This document shows, piece after piece, positions 1 to 8,374 of a stretch of 64,000 nt of DNA. Origin of the DNA: Mycolicibacterium fluoranthenivorans (GTDB lineage: Bacteria > Actinomycetota > Actinomycetes > Mycobacteriales > Mycobacteriaceae); assembly GCF_011758805.1 (NCBI RefSeq), contig NZ_JAANOW010000001.1, positions 868,001 to 932,000 of the forward strand, given 5' to 3'. The notes under the pieces were generated by a model. It did not search any database. It worked only from the letters and a program-made list of their open reading frames with translations, and had not been told where the DNA came from. The position numbers and the translations under genes were made by a program. The first letter of the stretch is position 1; every line of letters starts with the position of its first letter.

Positions 1-177
1 ACCGGGCTGCCCATGGCGACGGTGCTGTTCGCCGGGCACCCGGTGGGCCTGATCGTGTTGCCGTTGATGATCTTTCACCAGATTCAGCTGATCACCTGCG
101 CGACGCTGGCCGGCCGCTGGGGCCGGGCGGCCGAGGCGGAGTGTCTCGCCGAACAGCACACCGTCGGTGCCCGGTGA
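1..177 (+). CDS. Bile acid:sodium symporter family protein, C-terminal fragment
   Basis: The reading frame is open from base 1 and stops at the TGA at 175-177, so only the last 58 residues are present. They form a hydrophobic segment containing PLMIFHQIQL, followed by a short polar, basic-acidic tail. This is the typical last transmembrane helix and cytoplasmic end of the SBF-like (YfeH/bile acid:Na+ symporter) membrane carriers. The start, the substrate-binding helices and the promoter lie outside the window. Family assignment rests on the PLMIFHQ-type terminal helix only, so the substrate cannot be inferred. Confidence 0.6.
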   Translation, partial: TGLPMATVLFAGHPVGLIVLPLMIFHQIQLITCATLAGRWGRAAEAECLAEQHTVGAR

Positions 178-291
178 TCACGTCCGCTCGGCCTTCAGCC
201 GAGCGGCGGGACCGAACCCCATGAGCCGTACGGAGGCGGCGGCCATACCTGCCGCGGTGATGAACGGGACGGCGATGATCGTGAACCGCAT
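178..291 (-). CDS. Putative 37-residue membrane micro-protein
   Basis: A short ORF starts at ATG 291 with a good ribosome binding site (AAGGGA about 6 bases upstream) and stops at 178-180, directly abutting the stop codon of the convergent symporter gene. The predicted peptide is one hydrophobic N-terminal helix (MRFTIIAVPFITAAG...) followed by a basic tail, as in single-pass micro-proteins. No family is recognised. The strong SD and clean packing between neighbours support it; its small size and lack of known homology keep confidence low. Confidence 0.35.
   Translation of the reverse strand: MRFTIIAVPFITAAGMAAASVRLMGFGPAARLKAERT
184..206. terminator. 9-bp perfect hairpin at a convergent junction
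   Basis: CCGCTCGGC (184-192) and GCCGAGCGG (198-206) are perfect inverted repeats with a 5-base loop. The stem lies just past the stop of the symporter gene, inside the end of the convergent micro-ORF. There is no U-tract, which is common for mycobacterial terminators. A role as a bidirectional terminator is inferred from position. Confidence 0.4.
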
Positions 292-435
292 GGTTGTTCC
301 CTTCTCGGCGTGGATGCTTGACATCCTGTCTACCCGCGCCGGGCTGACACGGAAACGCCCTCATAGGCAATGCATATGAAGGCAGTCGGCCGTTTCTGAC
401 ACGAGCCGATCGGCAGGACGGATTACCATTCGTCG

Positions 436-1299
436 ATGACCAAAGAGTCGAAGAAGGGCAAGGCGGAGAAGAAGGCCAAGAAGCGCGATTCCGCCGGCAA
501 ACTGTCCAACCGCGTGTATGAAGCTGAGTTATTCCGTCTCCAAACCGAATTCGTCAAACTTCAGGAGTGGGTGAAACACACCGGGGCGCGCGTCGTGGTG
601 GTGTTCGAAGGACGTGACGCCGCGGGTAAGGGCGGGACCATCAAGCGGATCACCGAATACATGAGCCCGCGTATCGCGCGGATCGAGGCGCTGCCCGCGC
701 CGAGCGACCGCGAGCGCGGCCAGTGGTACTACCAGCGCTATATTTCGCAGCTGCCCGCCAAAGGCGAGATCGTGCTGTTCGACCGGTCCTGGTACAACCG
801 TGCGGGCGTCGAGAAGGTGATGGGTTTCTGCACCCCGGAGGAACACGCCCTGTTCCTGCACCAGACTCCCCGGTTCGAGCAGATGCTGATCGAAGACGGC
901 ATCCTGCTACGCAAGTACTGGTTCTCGGTGTCCGATGAGGAGCAGCTGCGCCGCTTCCGGTCGCGTTTGAATGACCCTGTGCGCCAATGGAAGCTGTCGC
1001 CGATGGATATGGAGTCGGTGTACCGGTGGGAGGACTACTCGCGCGCCAAGGACGAGATGATGGTGCACACCGACACCGCGCTGAGCCCGTGGTTCGTGGT
1101 GGAGTCCGATATCAAGAAGCACGCGCGACTGAATATGATGAGCCATCTGCTTTCGACCATCGACTATCACGACGTGGAGAAGCCGGAGGTCACTCTGCGT
1201 GAGCGGCCCGCCGTCAGCGGTGGCTACCAGCGGCCGCCCCGGGAATCGTCGACGTACGTCGACAATTTCGTGGCGACGCTGCTGGGAGATGTGGAGTAG
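436..1299 (+). CDS. ppk2: Polyphosphate kinase 2 (PPK2 family)
   Basis: 287 residues, the usual length of class I PPK2 enzymes, which transfer phosphate between polyphosphate and nucleoside diphosphates (typically polyP-driven GDP/ADP phosphorylation). After a very Lys-rich N-terminal tail (residues 3-20) comes the Walker A motif GRDAAGKG (59-66). The Walker B/lid region DRSWYNR is at 116-122, and the FxxxR-rich helices RKYWFSVSDEEQLRRF follow. These are the standard PPK2 signatures. The gene stands alone between a micro-ORF and the convergent permease operon. It resembles the Rv3232c type more than the AMP-specific class. The start ATG 436 has no obvious strong SD. Confidence 0.93.
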   Translation: MTKESKKGKAEKKAKKRDSAGKLSNRVYEAELFRLQTEFVKLQEWVKHTGARVVVVFEGRDAAGKGGTIKRITEYMSPRIARIEALPAPSDRERGQWYYQRYISQLPAKGEIVLFDRSWYNRAGVEKVMGFCTPEEHALFLHQTPRFEQMLIEDGILLRKYWFSVSDEEQLRRFRSRLNDPVRQWKLSPMDMESVYRWEDYSRAKDEMMVHTDTALSPWFVVESDIKKHARLNMMSHLLSTIDYHDVEKPEVTLRERPAVSGGYQRPPRESSTYVDNFVATLLGDVE

Positions 1300-1360
1300 G
1301 CAGGCGCTGGATTCCGATCGTCGCGCGGACCTGCAGGAGCTGCCGGCCGGCGCCTGCGCG

Positions 1361-1513
1361 TCAGAACGGCAGGTCTACTTCCCCGTTCGTCGTGATGCCC
1401 TCGTCGTGATTGCGGTTGACGAACCCGGTCGAGCCGGCGGGTGCCAGAGCCACCAAACCCGCCGCGAGGCCGACGGCCAGCAGGGGTGTCGCCAAGGCGA
1501 TCGGGGTCTTCAC
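1361..1513 (-). CDS. Small secreted peptide coupled to the permease gene
   Basis: A 50-residue ORF begins at GTG 1513, whose last two bases and the next base form the TGA stop of the upstream permease (GTGA overlap). An AGGAG motif lies about 6 bases before the start. The N-terminus (VKTPIALATPLLAVGL) is a clear signal peptide or single membrane helix ending near an Ala-Gly-Ser cleavage region. A short acidic and Asn-rich mature part ends in DLPF. Overlap and RBS argue for translation as the third gene of the peptidase-permease operon. Function unknown; an exported accessory peptide is only a guess. Confidence 0.5.
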   Translation of the reverse strand: MKTPIALATPLLAVGLAAGLVALAPAGSTGFVNRNHDEGITTNGEVDLPF

Positions 1514-2967
1514 GATGATCTCCTAGGCGATTGCAGCTGGCCGGTAATCGACCGTGACGGCCGCCAGGCAGCAAAACCGATGACGAGCCCCAGGAACGGG
1601 ATCGCGGCCAGGATCGTGCTCAGCGTCGTGCTGCCGCCCGTGACCAGGGTGAAGTTCGAGAGCACCAGCCACAGGCCGGCGAGCAGTCCGAGGACGGCCA
1701 GCGCGGGCGCGATCCGTGTCGTCCACAGGTGCCCTGGCACCCGGTCCCGATTGCGCAGGAAGAACACCAGCACGGCGATCGAGGTGGTCAGCATCAGTAC
1801 GACCATGCCGACCGTGGCGACGCCCGCCATCGAACCGAACACCCCGACCAGCGGATCGATGCCCAGAATCGCCAGCACGCCGACGATGACTGCGGCGGTC
1901 ACCGTCTGCACCACCGACGAGAACGACGGCGCCGCATGAGTGTCGTGGACCTGGGCGAGTCGGGCGGGTAGCAGGCCCTTGCCGGCCAGCACGAACTGGT
2001 AGCGAGCGATCACGTTGTGGAAGGACAGCACGCAGGCGAACAGGCTGGTCAGCAGGAGCACGTTCACGATGTCGCGGCCGACGGTGCCCAGCATGTCACC
2101 GGTGGTGTCCAGCAGCATGTTGCCCTCGCCGTCGAGGGTTTTCTGTGCCACGGCACCGACCTGGTCGGGCCCGATGGCCACCACGAACGCCCACACGGTG
2201 ATCGCGTAGAACGCGCCGATGATGATGACCGCGGCGTAGGTGGCCCGCGGAATGGTGCGCTCGGGGTCGCGCGCTTCGTCGCGGAACACGGCGGTGGCCT
2301 CGAAGCCGATGAAACCGGTGAGGGCGAACAGGATCGCGATGCCGATGGTGCCCTGGGTGAAGGTGGCGGGGTCGAAGGAGGTGAAGGTGAGGCCGGCCGG
2401 GCCGGGCTTGGCCACCATCACCACGTCGAGCACCACGACGATGCCGATCTCGCACGCCAGCGCCACGCCCAGGACCTTCGCGCTGAGCTCGATATGCCGG
2501 TAGCCGAGCACCGCCACGATCAGCAGGACCGCGAAAGCATAGACAGGCCAGGGGATCACGGGTCCGCCGTAGTGCGTCACCGTGTCGTTGATGGCCCAGC
2601 CGATGTACCCGTAGATACCGATCTGGATGGCGGTGTAGGCGATCAGTGCGACGACGGCGATACCTTTGCCCATGCGTTCACCCAGGCCGACGGTGACATA
2701 GGAGAAGAAGGCGCCGGCCTCGGGGACGTGAGGCGTCATCGTCACGAAGCCGATGCTGAAGACCAGCAACACCAGGGCCGCGATGACGAAACCCATGGGT
2801 GCACCGGCGCCGTTGCCGAGCCCCATGGCCAGTGGCATGTTGCCACCGATCACGGTCAGCGGGGCGGCCGCGGCGACGACCATGAACACGATTCCGATGG
2901 GGCCGAGATGCCCGGTGAGGCGCTTGCCCGTGCCGTCCGGGACGGTCTTCTCCGGTGTGGTGGTCAT
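1510..2967 (-). CDS. APC-superfamily amino acid permease
   Basis: 485 residues with about 12 hydrophobic helices. The N-terminal APC signature is visible: GPIGIVFMVVAAAAPL and the glycine-rich GGNMPLAMGLGNGAGAP stretch for helix 1-2, and GFIGFEATAVFRDEARDP for helix 6 with its FEATA motif and following acidic loop. These proteins sit in the cytoplasmic membrane and import amino acids or amines by H+ symport. The ATG start overlaps the stop of the P1 peptidase gene (ATGA) and uses an AGGAGA embedded in that gene's end. The pairing suggests uptake of amino acids, amides or peptides handled by the peptidase. Confidence 0.88.
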   Translation of the reverse strand: MTTTPEKTVPDGTGKRLTGHLGPIGIVFMVVAAAAPLTVIGGNMPLAMGLGNGAGAPMGFVIAALVLLVFSIGFVTMTPHVPEAGAFFSYVTVGLGERMGKGIAVVALIAYTAIQIGIYGYIGWAINDTVTHYGGPVIPWPVYAFAVLLIVAVLGYRHIELSAKVLGVALACEIGIVVVLDVVMVAKPGPAGLTFTSFDPATFTQGTIGIAILFALTGFIGFEATAVFRDEARDPERTIPRATYAAVIIIGAFYAITVWAFVVAIGPDQVGAVAQKTLDGEGNMLLDTTGDMLGTVGRDIVNVLLLTSLFACVLSFHNVIARYQFVLAGKGLLPARLAQVHDTHAAPSFSSVVQTVTAAVIVGVLAILGIDPLVGVFGSMAGVATVGMVVLMLTTSIAVLVFFLRNRDRVPGHLWTTRIAPALAVLGLLAGLWLVLSNFTLVTGGSTTLSTILAAIPFLGLVIGFAAWRPSRSITGQLQSPRRSS

Positions 2968-4088
2968 GAGATCTCCTGAGCGTCAGAGGTATTGGTGCGC
3001 ATGGCCTGGCGCAACAGGTTGTGGTCCAGGGCGTGCGCGGTGAAACCGCGGTGGCCGGTCAGGGTGGTGGCGGCGACCATGGCGTTGACGATGGCCTCCT
3101 CGGTGGCCTCGATCGTCAGATCGAACAGCCGGGTCATCAACTGCGGTGCGACCATCCGCAGGGGGATCTCGGGACGTGGCGTCGACGCGTCCTCGTCCCA
3201 TGCGTACGGGGGGATGCCACGGTTGCCGGTGGAGAAGGCCAGCATCAGGTCCCCGCTGTACTGCTCGCCGGTGCCGCCGATCCGGCTCACCGCGAGCGCG
3301 CTGCGCTGAGCCAGCCGGGTGCACTGATGGGGGAGCAGCGGGGCGTCGGTGGCGACGATGACGATGATGGAGCCAGAGCCCGGTTCGTACTGTCTCGGCA
3401 GGTCGGGCAACGGAACTCGGTCCGGTCCGATCAGCTGCCCGACGGGGACACCGTTGATCCGGAGTCGTTCGCGCCGACCGTGATTGGCCTGAACCAGGAC
3501 GCCGATCGTGTACTGGCCGGAGACCGTGTCGGTGACGCGTGACGAGGTGCCGATGCCACCCTTGAAGCCGTGGCAGATCATGCCGGTGCCGCCGCCGACA
3601 TTGCCCTCGGCCGGCGCGGCGGAGGAGGCATTCTCGAGCGCGGCCCGGGCATGCTCGGGCCGGACATGGAAGCCGTTGATGTCGTTGAGCAGGCCGTCAT
3701 AGGTCTCGCCGACGACGGGCAGGGACCAGTAGATGCCCTCACCCCGGGCGCGCACCTGCGCTGCCACCAACTCATCGCGGACCACGCCGACGCTGTGGGT
3801 GTTGGTGAGCCCGATCGCCGTGGTGAGTTCACCGGATTCCCGGATCCATTCCAGGCCGGTCAGTTCGCCGCTGCCGTTGAGGCGATGCGAGCCGGCGAAC
3901 ACCGGTTCGGTCCAGATGCCGTCATGGGGGACGACCACCGTGACACCGGTGTTGACGCCTGCGCTCTGCAAGGTGGTGTGTCCCACCCGCACCCCTGCGA
4001 CATCGGTGATGGCGTTCTTCGGTCCGGTGGGGTGTTCCCCGATGACCACGCCGAGGTCTCTGGCACGCATTGGTTCCGCCCGATTCAT
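2964..4088 (-). CDS. P1 family peptidase (DmpA-type aminopeptidase)
   Basis: 374 residues from the ATG at 4088 (a second candidate ATG is at 4070). The N-terminal region after MRARDLGVVIG contains ITDVAGVRVGHTTL, the family hallmark. The central GGGTGMICHGFKGGIGTSSR holds the Gly-Thr/Ser-rich self-processing site, where family enzymes cleave themselves before the catalytic Ser/Thr to give two chains of an Ntn-like fold. These enzymes release N-terminal amino acids, D-amino-acid amides or beta-peptides. It is the first gene of a three-gene operon with the permease and a micropeptide. A TetR gene is divergent, with a near-perfect inverted repeat in the shared promoter region. Confidence 0.88.
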   Translation of the reverse strand: MNRAEPMRARDLGVVIGEHPTGPKNAITDVAGVRVGHTTLQSAGVNTGVTVVVPHDGIWTEPVFAGSHRLNGSGELTGLEWIRESGELTTAIGLTNTHSVGVVRDELVAAQVRARGEGIYWSLPVVGETYDGLLNDINGFHVRPEHARAALENASSAAPAEGNVGGGTGMICHGFKGGIGTSSRVTDTVSGQYTIGVLVQANHGRRERLRINGVPVGQLIGPDRVPLPDLPRQYEPGSGSIIVIVATDAPLLPHQCTRLAQRSALAVSRIGGTGEQYSGDLMLAFSTGNRGIPPYAWDEDASTPRPEIPLRMVAPQLMTRLFDLTIEATEEAIVNAMVAATTLTGHRGFTAHALDHNLLRQAMRTNTSDAQEIS

Positions 4089-4092
4089 CGAG

Positions 4093-4119
4093 AGTTTTTT
4101 TCCTGATTGGAAAAGAACT
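4093..4119. promoter_or_regulatory. Candidate TetR operator, 11-5-11 inverted repeat
   Basis: Arms 4093-4103 (AGTTTTTTTCC) and 4109-4119 (GGAAAAGAACT) are inverted repeats with one mismatch and a 5-base spacer. The site lies immediately upstream of the P1 peptidase start and 49 bases before the divergent TetR gene. Its position and symmetry suit an autoregulated TetR operator controlling both directions. Confidence 0.6.
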
Positions 4120-4167
4120 ATGCGCCCGGGTGCCGCGCCGCGCAACAGAAAGGGCAAAATTGGTCCC

Positions 4168-4779
4168 ATGGCACGGCCGAACAAGCAGGTGGAACGGCGT
4201 CACGACATCATGGATGCGGCGATCGCGCTGATCGAGCGCCATGATCTGGCCACCCTGAAGCTTGCTGACGTCGCCGAACAGCTCGGACTGACCACCAATG
4301 CGGTGCGCTACTACTTCAAGGACATGACGCAGCTGCTCTCGGAGCTGGCGCTGCGCTCCGACGTCCGGTTCTACGACGAGCGGCTCAAACTGCAGAGCCC
4401 GTCGGGTGACACGCGCGAGCAGCTGGTGCTGACCATCGCCGCCGGTCTGCCCACCGGTCCCGACGATGCCGAGTGGCGGGCGATCTGGCGGGCCGTGCTG
4501 TCCGCCGGATTCGAGCTCGATCAACGCAGGGATGTGCAGGGCATCTACCACCGCCAGGTCGACCTGTACACGGACCTGCTGCTGGCGGGGGCGAAGGGTG
4601 AGGTGTTCCGGCTGCAGCAGCCGGCGCGCGATATCGCCATGACGCTGATGTCCATGGAGGACTACTTCGGTTACCGGATCGTCGCGCGCGATCCCGGGTT
4701 GAGCCGGGCCGTTGCGCTGCGGTTGATGCGGCAGTACGCGGAGTTGGCGACCGGGGTGTCGTTGCCTGAGATCGACTAG
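4168..4779 (+). CDS. TetR/AcrR family transcriptional regulator
   Basis: 203 residues, the usual TetR length. The N-terminal DNA-binding domain (about 10-55) reads IMDAAIALIERHDLATLKLADVAEQLGL, with the recognition helix TTNAVRYYFKDM. The C-terminal ligand-binding domain is all-helical and acidic, ending in SLPEID. It is divergent from the P1 peptidase/permease operon, with the inverted repeat at 4093-4119 between them, so it most likely represses that operon and itself. The ligand could be an amino acid, amide or peptide, by inference from the neighbours. The ATG at 4168 was chosen because the domain begins 7 residues later. Confidence 0.88.
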   Translation: MARPNKQVERRHDIMDAAIALIERHDLATLKLADVAEQLGLTTNAVRYYFKDMTQLLSELALRSDVRFYDERLKLQSPSGDTREQLVLTIAAGLPTGPDDAEWRAIWRAVLSAGFELDQRRDVQGIYHRQVDLYTDLLLAGAKGEVFRLQQPARDIAMTLMSMEDYFGYRIVARDPGLSRAVALRLMRQYAELATGVSLPEID

Positions 4780-4973
4780 CTGTCAGCCGCTTTCGGGAGT
4801 CCTCCGTTCTGAGTCGACTCTCTTCTGTGCAGTGTCAACACATGATGACGCCGCGCGACGTGTCGTGTCCGTCGAACGGCGGACGTTGGCCCAACGGCGA
4901 TCCGGTGGCGTCGGGGTTCGGCTACGCTGGCGCCGCATTTAAATGGGCGTCAATATTGAAAGGGGAGCTGTTC

Positions 4974-5168
4974 ATGGTTGTTCGGGTTCTCTTCGCCGCT
5001 GCCTGTATCGCCATGGCCGGCTCGGTATTCGCCCCCATCGCCGCGGCCGCTCCCTACAAGAACTGCACGGAGGCGAAGGCGGACGGCGCCTGCAACATCC
5101 CGTCGAGCTCGGACAAGTACCAGTCGAAGCTCGACCGCGACGGGGACGGCCTCGGGTGTGAATGCTGA
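4974..5168 (+). CDS. Secreted Excalibur calcium-binding micro-protein
   Basis: 64 residues starting at ATG 4974 behind a strong SD (AAAGGGGAG). A signal peptide (VVRVLFAAACIAMAGSVFA to about residue 25) precedes a compact domain with YKNCTEAKADGACNI and the closing motif DRDGDGLGCE. This is the Excalibur domain: two Cys pairs and a DxDxDGxxCE calcium-binding loop. Family members are extracellular and often fused to nucleases; here the domain stands alone. Its function is unknown beyond likely Ca2+ binding at the cell surface. Confidence 0.85.
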   Translation: MVVRVLFAAACIAMAGSVFAPIAAAAPYKNCTEAKADGACNIPSSSDKYQSKLDRDGDGLGCEC

Positions 5169-5202
5169 CCCGAATTTCTTGGAGTGAAGGGGGATCACAA
5201 CA

Positions 5203-6726
5203 TTGGGGGCAGGTGCGGGGTGGTACCGCGATCCGTGGGATGAGTCGGATCTGCGGTGGTGGGATGGCCGCGAGTGGACGGGCCACGCGGCGACGACGGG
5301 GTCAGAAGCCGGTGTGACGCGCGCTCAGGCGCCATCTGCCAACGCGGGTATCGGACACCTGATCGGTCGCGACGGCCGCATCGCGGTTGTCGACGTGGAG
5401 ACCACGGGCGTCTACAACACCGATCGAGTCGTCGAGATCGCCATCGTGACGCTCGACTGCGACGGACGCGTTCACGACGAGTTCGAGACCCTCATCCAGC
5501 CGATGAGAGACGTCGGCCCCACGTGGCTGCACGGCATCGATGCGGCCATGCTTCGGGGCGCGCCGGCCTTTGCCGAGGTGGCGCACCATATCGCGTCGAG
5601 GCTGGACGGCGCGGTCATCGTGGGCCATAACGTCAGGTTCGATATGCGCATGATCGGCAACCAGCTGTCGGCGGCGGGAATCGACATCGACTGGGGTTCG
5701 GCGATCGACACATTGCGCGCGACGGGCTGCACGCTCGACCAGGCGTGCTCAGAACACGGTGTGGTGTTGGAGGTCGCCCACCGTGCTATCGCCGACGCGC
5801 GCGCGACAGCGGGTCTGCTGTTCGCAACGAGCGACCGCTACCTCGAGACCTGCCGGCCGGCCGTCGCCCGGCCGCTGCGGGTGACACCGGTACGGGTATG
5901 CGCGCGTGAGGGGCACATCGACGTGTTGCCGCCGGCGCCCTATCTGGCGGCGCTCGCCGGCGGTCTGCACAGCAGTCCCGACGTTGCCCCGTATGTGCAA
6001 TTGCTCGCCACCGCGATCGCCGATCTGCGATTGACGGCCGACGAACGCGCCGCACTGCGATCACTCGCCCAAGAACTCGGTCTCGACGAGTGGGAGATCG
6101 CGCGAGCGCACCGCGAGTTCGTCAATGGGCTCATCGATGCCGCCGTCGAGGATGGCGTCGTCACCGATGACGAACATGGCGATATCTGTCGCGCTGCAGC
6201 TCTGCTCGGCGTCGAGATCGACGCGGTCATGGTCCGGATCGAACCCTTCCGTGCCGTCACCGGCGATATGGATCTCATCCCGGGTATGTCGGTGTGCTTC
6301 ACCGGACAGGGCGAACTCGGCGGTGTCGTGATCGACCGGAAGACCCAGGAGGGCATGGCGCAGAAGCACGGCCTGGTGGTCGTCACGTCGGTCACCAAGA
6401 ACCGGCCAGACCTCGTCGTCGCCGCCGACGGCGACTCGCGCTCGGCCAACGCGCGCAGAGCCCGTGAACTGGGCGTCCCCATATGCTCGTTCTCCGAGTT
6501 CGCGCGCGCCCTTGAATCGGGCGGCCCCGTGCCGTCCGCGAGAGCCGCGTCCGCCGGTGCCGCGATGGTGTGCATCACCTGCGGATCGTCATGGATGGCA
6601 CCGAGGAAGGTCTTGGCTTCCGTCTGCGTCGACTGCTCCCGAGCCAGGCTCCTGGGACCGAAGCCGACGGAGACCGCATCATCGACGGCCGAAGCCCACT
6701 GCGACAAGAAAGAGCAGACGGTGTGA
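5203..6726 (+). CDS. DUF2510 / DEDDh exonuclease / TerB-like / BRCT multidomain protein
   Basis: 507 residues starting at TTG 5203, preceded by a purine-rich RBS (GAAGGGGG). Four to five domains are readable. A short W-rich DUF2510 domain (WYRDPWDESDLRWWDGREW, residues 7-25) comes first. A DnaQ-like DEDDh 3'-5' exonuclease follows, with DVETTG (64-69), HNVRFDMRM and HRAIADARAT. Next is an acidic helical TerB-like region (DLRLTADERAALRSLAQELG...GVVTDDE). A BRCT-like domain (GMSVCFTGQGELGG...VVVTSVTKNRPDLVVAAD) precedes a C-terminal CxxC...CxxC zinc ribbon. Exonuclease plus BRCT recalls proteins that process DNA ends or repair intermediates, and the DUF2510 could be a docking module. Catalytic Asp/Glu residues look intact. 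Exact role unknown. Confidence 0.85.
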   Translation: MGAGAGWYRDPWDESDLRWWDGREWTGHAATTGSEAGVTRAQAPSANAGIGHLIGRDGRIAVVDVETTGVYNTDRVVEIAIVTLDCDGRVHDEFETLIQPMRDVGPTWLHGIDAAMLRGAPAFAEVAHHIASRLDGAVIVGHNVRFDMRMIGNQLSAAGIDIDWGSAIDTLRATGCTLDQACSEHGVVLEVAHRAIADARATAGLLFATSDRYLETCRPAVARPLRVTPVRVCAREGHIDVLPPAPYLAALAGGLHSSPDVAPYVQLLATAIADLRLTADERAALRSLAQELGLDEWEIARAHREFVNGLIDAAVEDGVVTDDEHGDICRAAALLGVEIDAVMVRIEPFRAVTGDMDLIPGMSVCFTGQGELGGVVIDRKTQEGMAQKHGLVVVTSVTKNRPDLVVAADGDSRSANARRARELGVPICSFSEFARALESGGPVPSARAASAGAAMVCITCGSSWMAPRKVLASVCVDCSRARLLGPKPTETASSTAEAHCDKKEQTV

Positions 6727-6751
6727 GGCGAGGATTCCCCGAGCATCACCT

Positions 6752-7387
6752 CTAGCCCTGCCTGTTGGCCCAACCACCGTCGTTGTGCGTCAACAGGCGA
6801 ATCTCGCGTTCCCAGGCGCGGTCGCGGGCCCGGTCCAGGCCGCGCCGGATCATGTGGCTGCCGAGCGCACTGCACAACACCATGCCGATCCAGAAGGTCA
6901 CCGCGATGGCGACCGCGTTCAGCTCGGCATCGGCCGGCGTCAGCGGCGCGGCGACCACCTTGCCGTCGTGGTCGAGCCAGATCGTCATGCGGTCCCCGAC
7001 TCTGACCGTCGCGGTGCCGGCCACGGACTCGGTCCGCGTCCGCGTGCCCTCGTGCCACTGCGCGTCGACGAATGCCGGCGTTTCGAAGTCTGTCGGCAGG
7101 CCGACGCCCTCGACGACCGTTGCCTGCACCGGATGCCGGTTGTCCGCCTCCTGCTCGGCCGTCTGCATACCCCAACCGCGAACGAGGGCGCCTGCCGATA
7201 CCGCCACCGGGATGGCCATGAGTGCGGTGACCACGATGCCGAGAACCGCCAGGGCCTCGATACGGTCGACGGCGCGAACCAGTGGGTTGAGTCCGAGTGC
7301 GCGCAGGTACCAGCCGATACGTCCAGCAAACAATGTGAGGCGCGTTACGTCGCTATTAGCGGTGCTTTTGTCGTTTGGCGCAAACAT
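6752..7387 (-). CDS. Rv1733c-like conserved two-helix membrane protein
   Basis: 211 residues with the Rv1733c family layout: NPLVRAVDRIEALAVL before a first transmembrane helix (about 45-70), a periplasmic domain with RHPVQATVVEGV and VRVGDRMTIWLDHDGKVV, and a second helix (about 160-182) followed by a basic C-terminus with WEREIRLL. In M. tuberculosis this family includes a DosR-regulon antigen of unknown function. No dormancy-box palindrome was recognised upstream. The gene is convergent with the exonuclease gene and separated from it by 25 bases. Confidence 0.8.
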   Translation of the reverse strand: MFAPNDKSTANSDVTRLTLFAGRIGWYLRALGLNPLVRAVDRIEALAVLGIVVTALMAIPVAVSAGALVRGWGMQTAEQEADNRHPVQATVVEGVGLPTDFETPAFVDAQWHEGTRTRTESVAGTATVRVGDRMTIWLDHDGKVVAAPLTPADAELNAVAIAVTFWIGMVLCSALGSHMIRRGLDRARDRAWEREIRLLTHNDGGWANRQG

Positions 7388-7450
7388 TGCTTACAGCCTG
7401 GCACCGCCGCGGGCGGGCTGCCAGTCGAACGGCGACCCCGGCGACGGACA

Positions 7451-8374
7451 TCACACCGTCGTGCTCGCCTCGCGCAATCGGATCAGCTGCCGATCGCGCC
7501 ACCGCACACGCTCGTCCCAGTCGTCGAGGTCCAGGAGCGCCCTGCGCTGCGCGGTGACCTCGGCGACCAACTCGGGTGTCCACGGATCGGACTGCCCGCG
7601 CTCGGCCCCCATCCGTTGGTAGGCCGGCCCCATCTTGTCCGCATGCGATTCGATGCCACCCCGGGTGTTCAGGTCGGCGGTCTCGAACGGGCCGATGACG
7701 CTCCAGCGGCGCCCCAGTCCGCTGCGCACCACTTCATCGATATCGTCCACGCTCGCCACCCCGTCGCGCACCAGGCAGTAGGCCTCGCGCAGGAGCGCAC
7801 CCTGCAGCCGATTGAACACAAAACCCTCGACCTCGCGGCGTACCAGTACGGGCCGCAACCCCGCGGCGCGGTACATCGCGACCGCGCGCTCGGTGATGGG
7901 CCCGGCGGTCGACGGTGACGGCACCACCTCGATGACGGGCAACAGGTAGGGCGGGTTTCCCGGGTGGCCGACCAGGATGCGTGCTGCGATGGCGGTGTCG
8001 AGCCCCTCGGCGAGCCGGCTCGCCACGATCGCCGAACTCGAGCTGGCCAGCGGCACCTCCTCGGCGGTCCGAATTGCCGTTTGGCGCAGCAATTTCTGCT
8101 TCACGTCGAGCCGTTCGGGTGCACATTCCTGGACGAACCCGACGCCCAGCAGCGCGGTGTCCAGGTCGGAGGTGAACCGAACCCGCGCCTCGGTATCGGC
8201 GGGGTCGGTGATGCCCAGTGGCTTGAGCCGCTCCCGCAGGTCCGCGGCAGCCCGGGGCAGGGCCGCGGCGACGGGATCGTAGACGGCGACGTCGACGCCG
8301 CTGCAGGCGAACAGGATCGCGAACGACACCCCGATGGAGCCCGCCCCGAGGACCGCCACGGGTGGCCGGTTCAC
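7451..8374 (-). CDS. 3-hydroxyacyl-CoA dehydrogenase family NAD-dependent dehydrogenase
   Basis: 307 residues from GTG 8374, chosen because it overlaps the stop of the upstream alcohol dehydrogenase gene (GTGA). In-frame alternatives are GTG 8383 and TTG 8386. The Rossmann motif AVLGAGSIGVSF (GxGxxG) is followed by VQECAPERLDVK and the SSSSAIVAS segment of HCDH enzymes. HPGNPPYLLPVIEVVP and the C-terminal RVEGFVFNRLQ-like helix are also characteristic. Size and composition resemble the L-gulonate-3-dehydrogenase/lambda-crystallin branch, so it may oxidise a 3-hydroxy acid rather than a CoA ester. As the last gene of the ALDH-ADH operon, it may oxidise a downstream hydroxy-acid intermediate. 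Confidence 0.85.
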   Translation of the reverse strand: MNRPPVAVLGAGSIGVSFAILFACSGVDVAVYDPVAAALPRAAADLRERLKPLGITDPADTEARVRFTSDLDTALLGVGFVQECAPERLDVKQKLLRQTAIRTAEEVPLASSSSAIVASRLAEGLDTAIAARILVGHPGNPPYLLPVIEVVPSPSTAGPITERAVAMYRAAGLRPVLVRREVEGFVFNRLQGALLREAYCLVRDGVASVDDIDEVVRSGLGRRWSVIGPFETADLNTRGGIESHADKMGPAYQRMGAERGQSDPWTPELVAEVTAQRRALLDLDDWDERVRWRDRQLIRLREASTTV

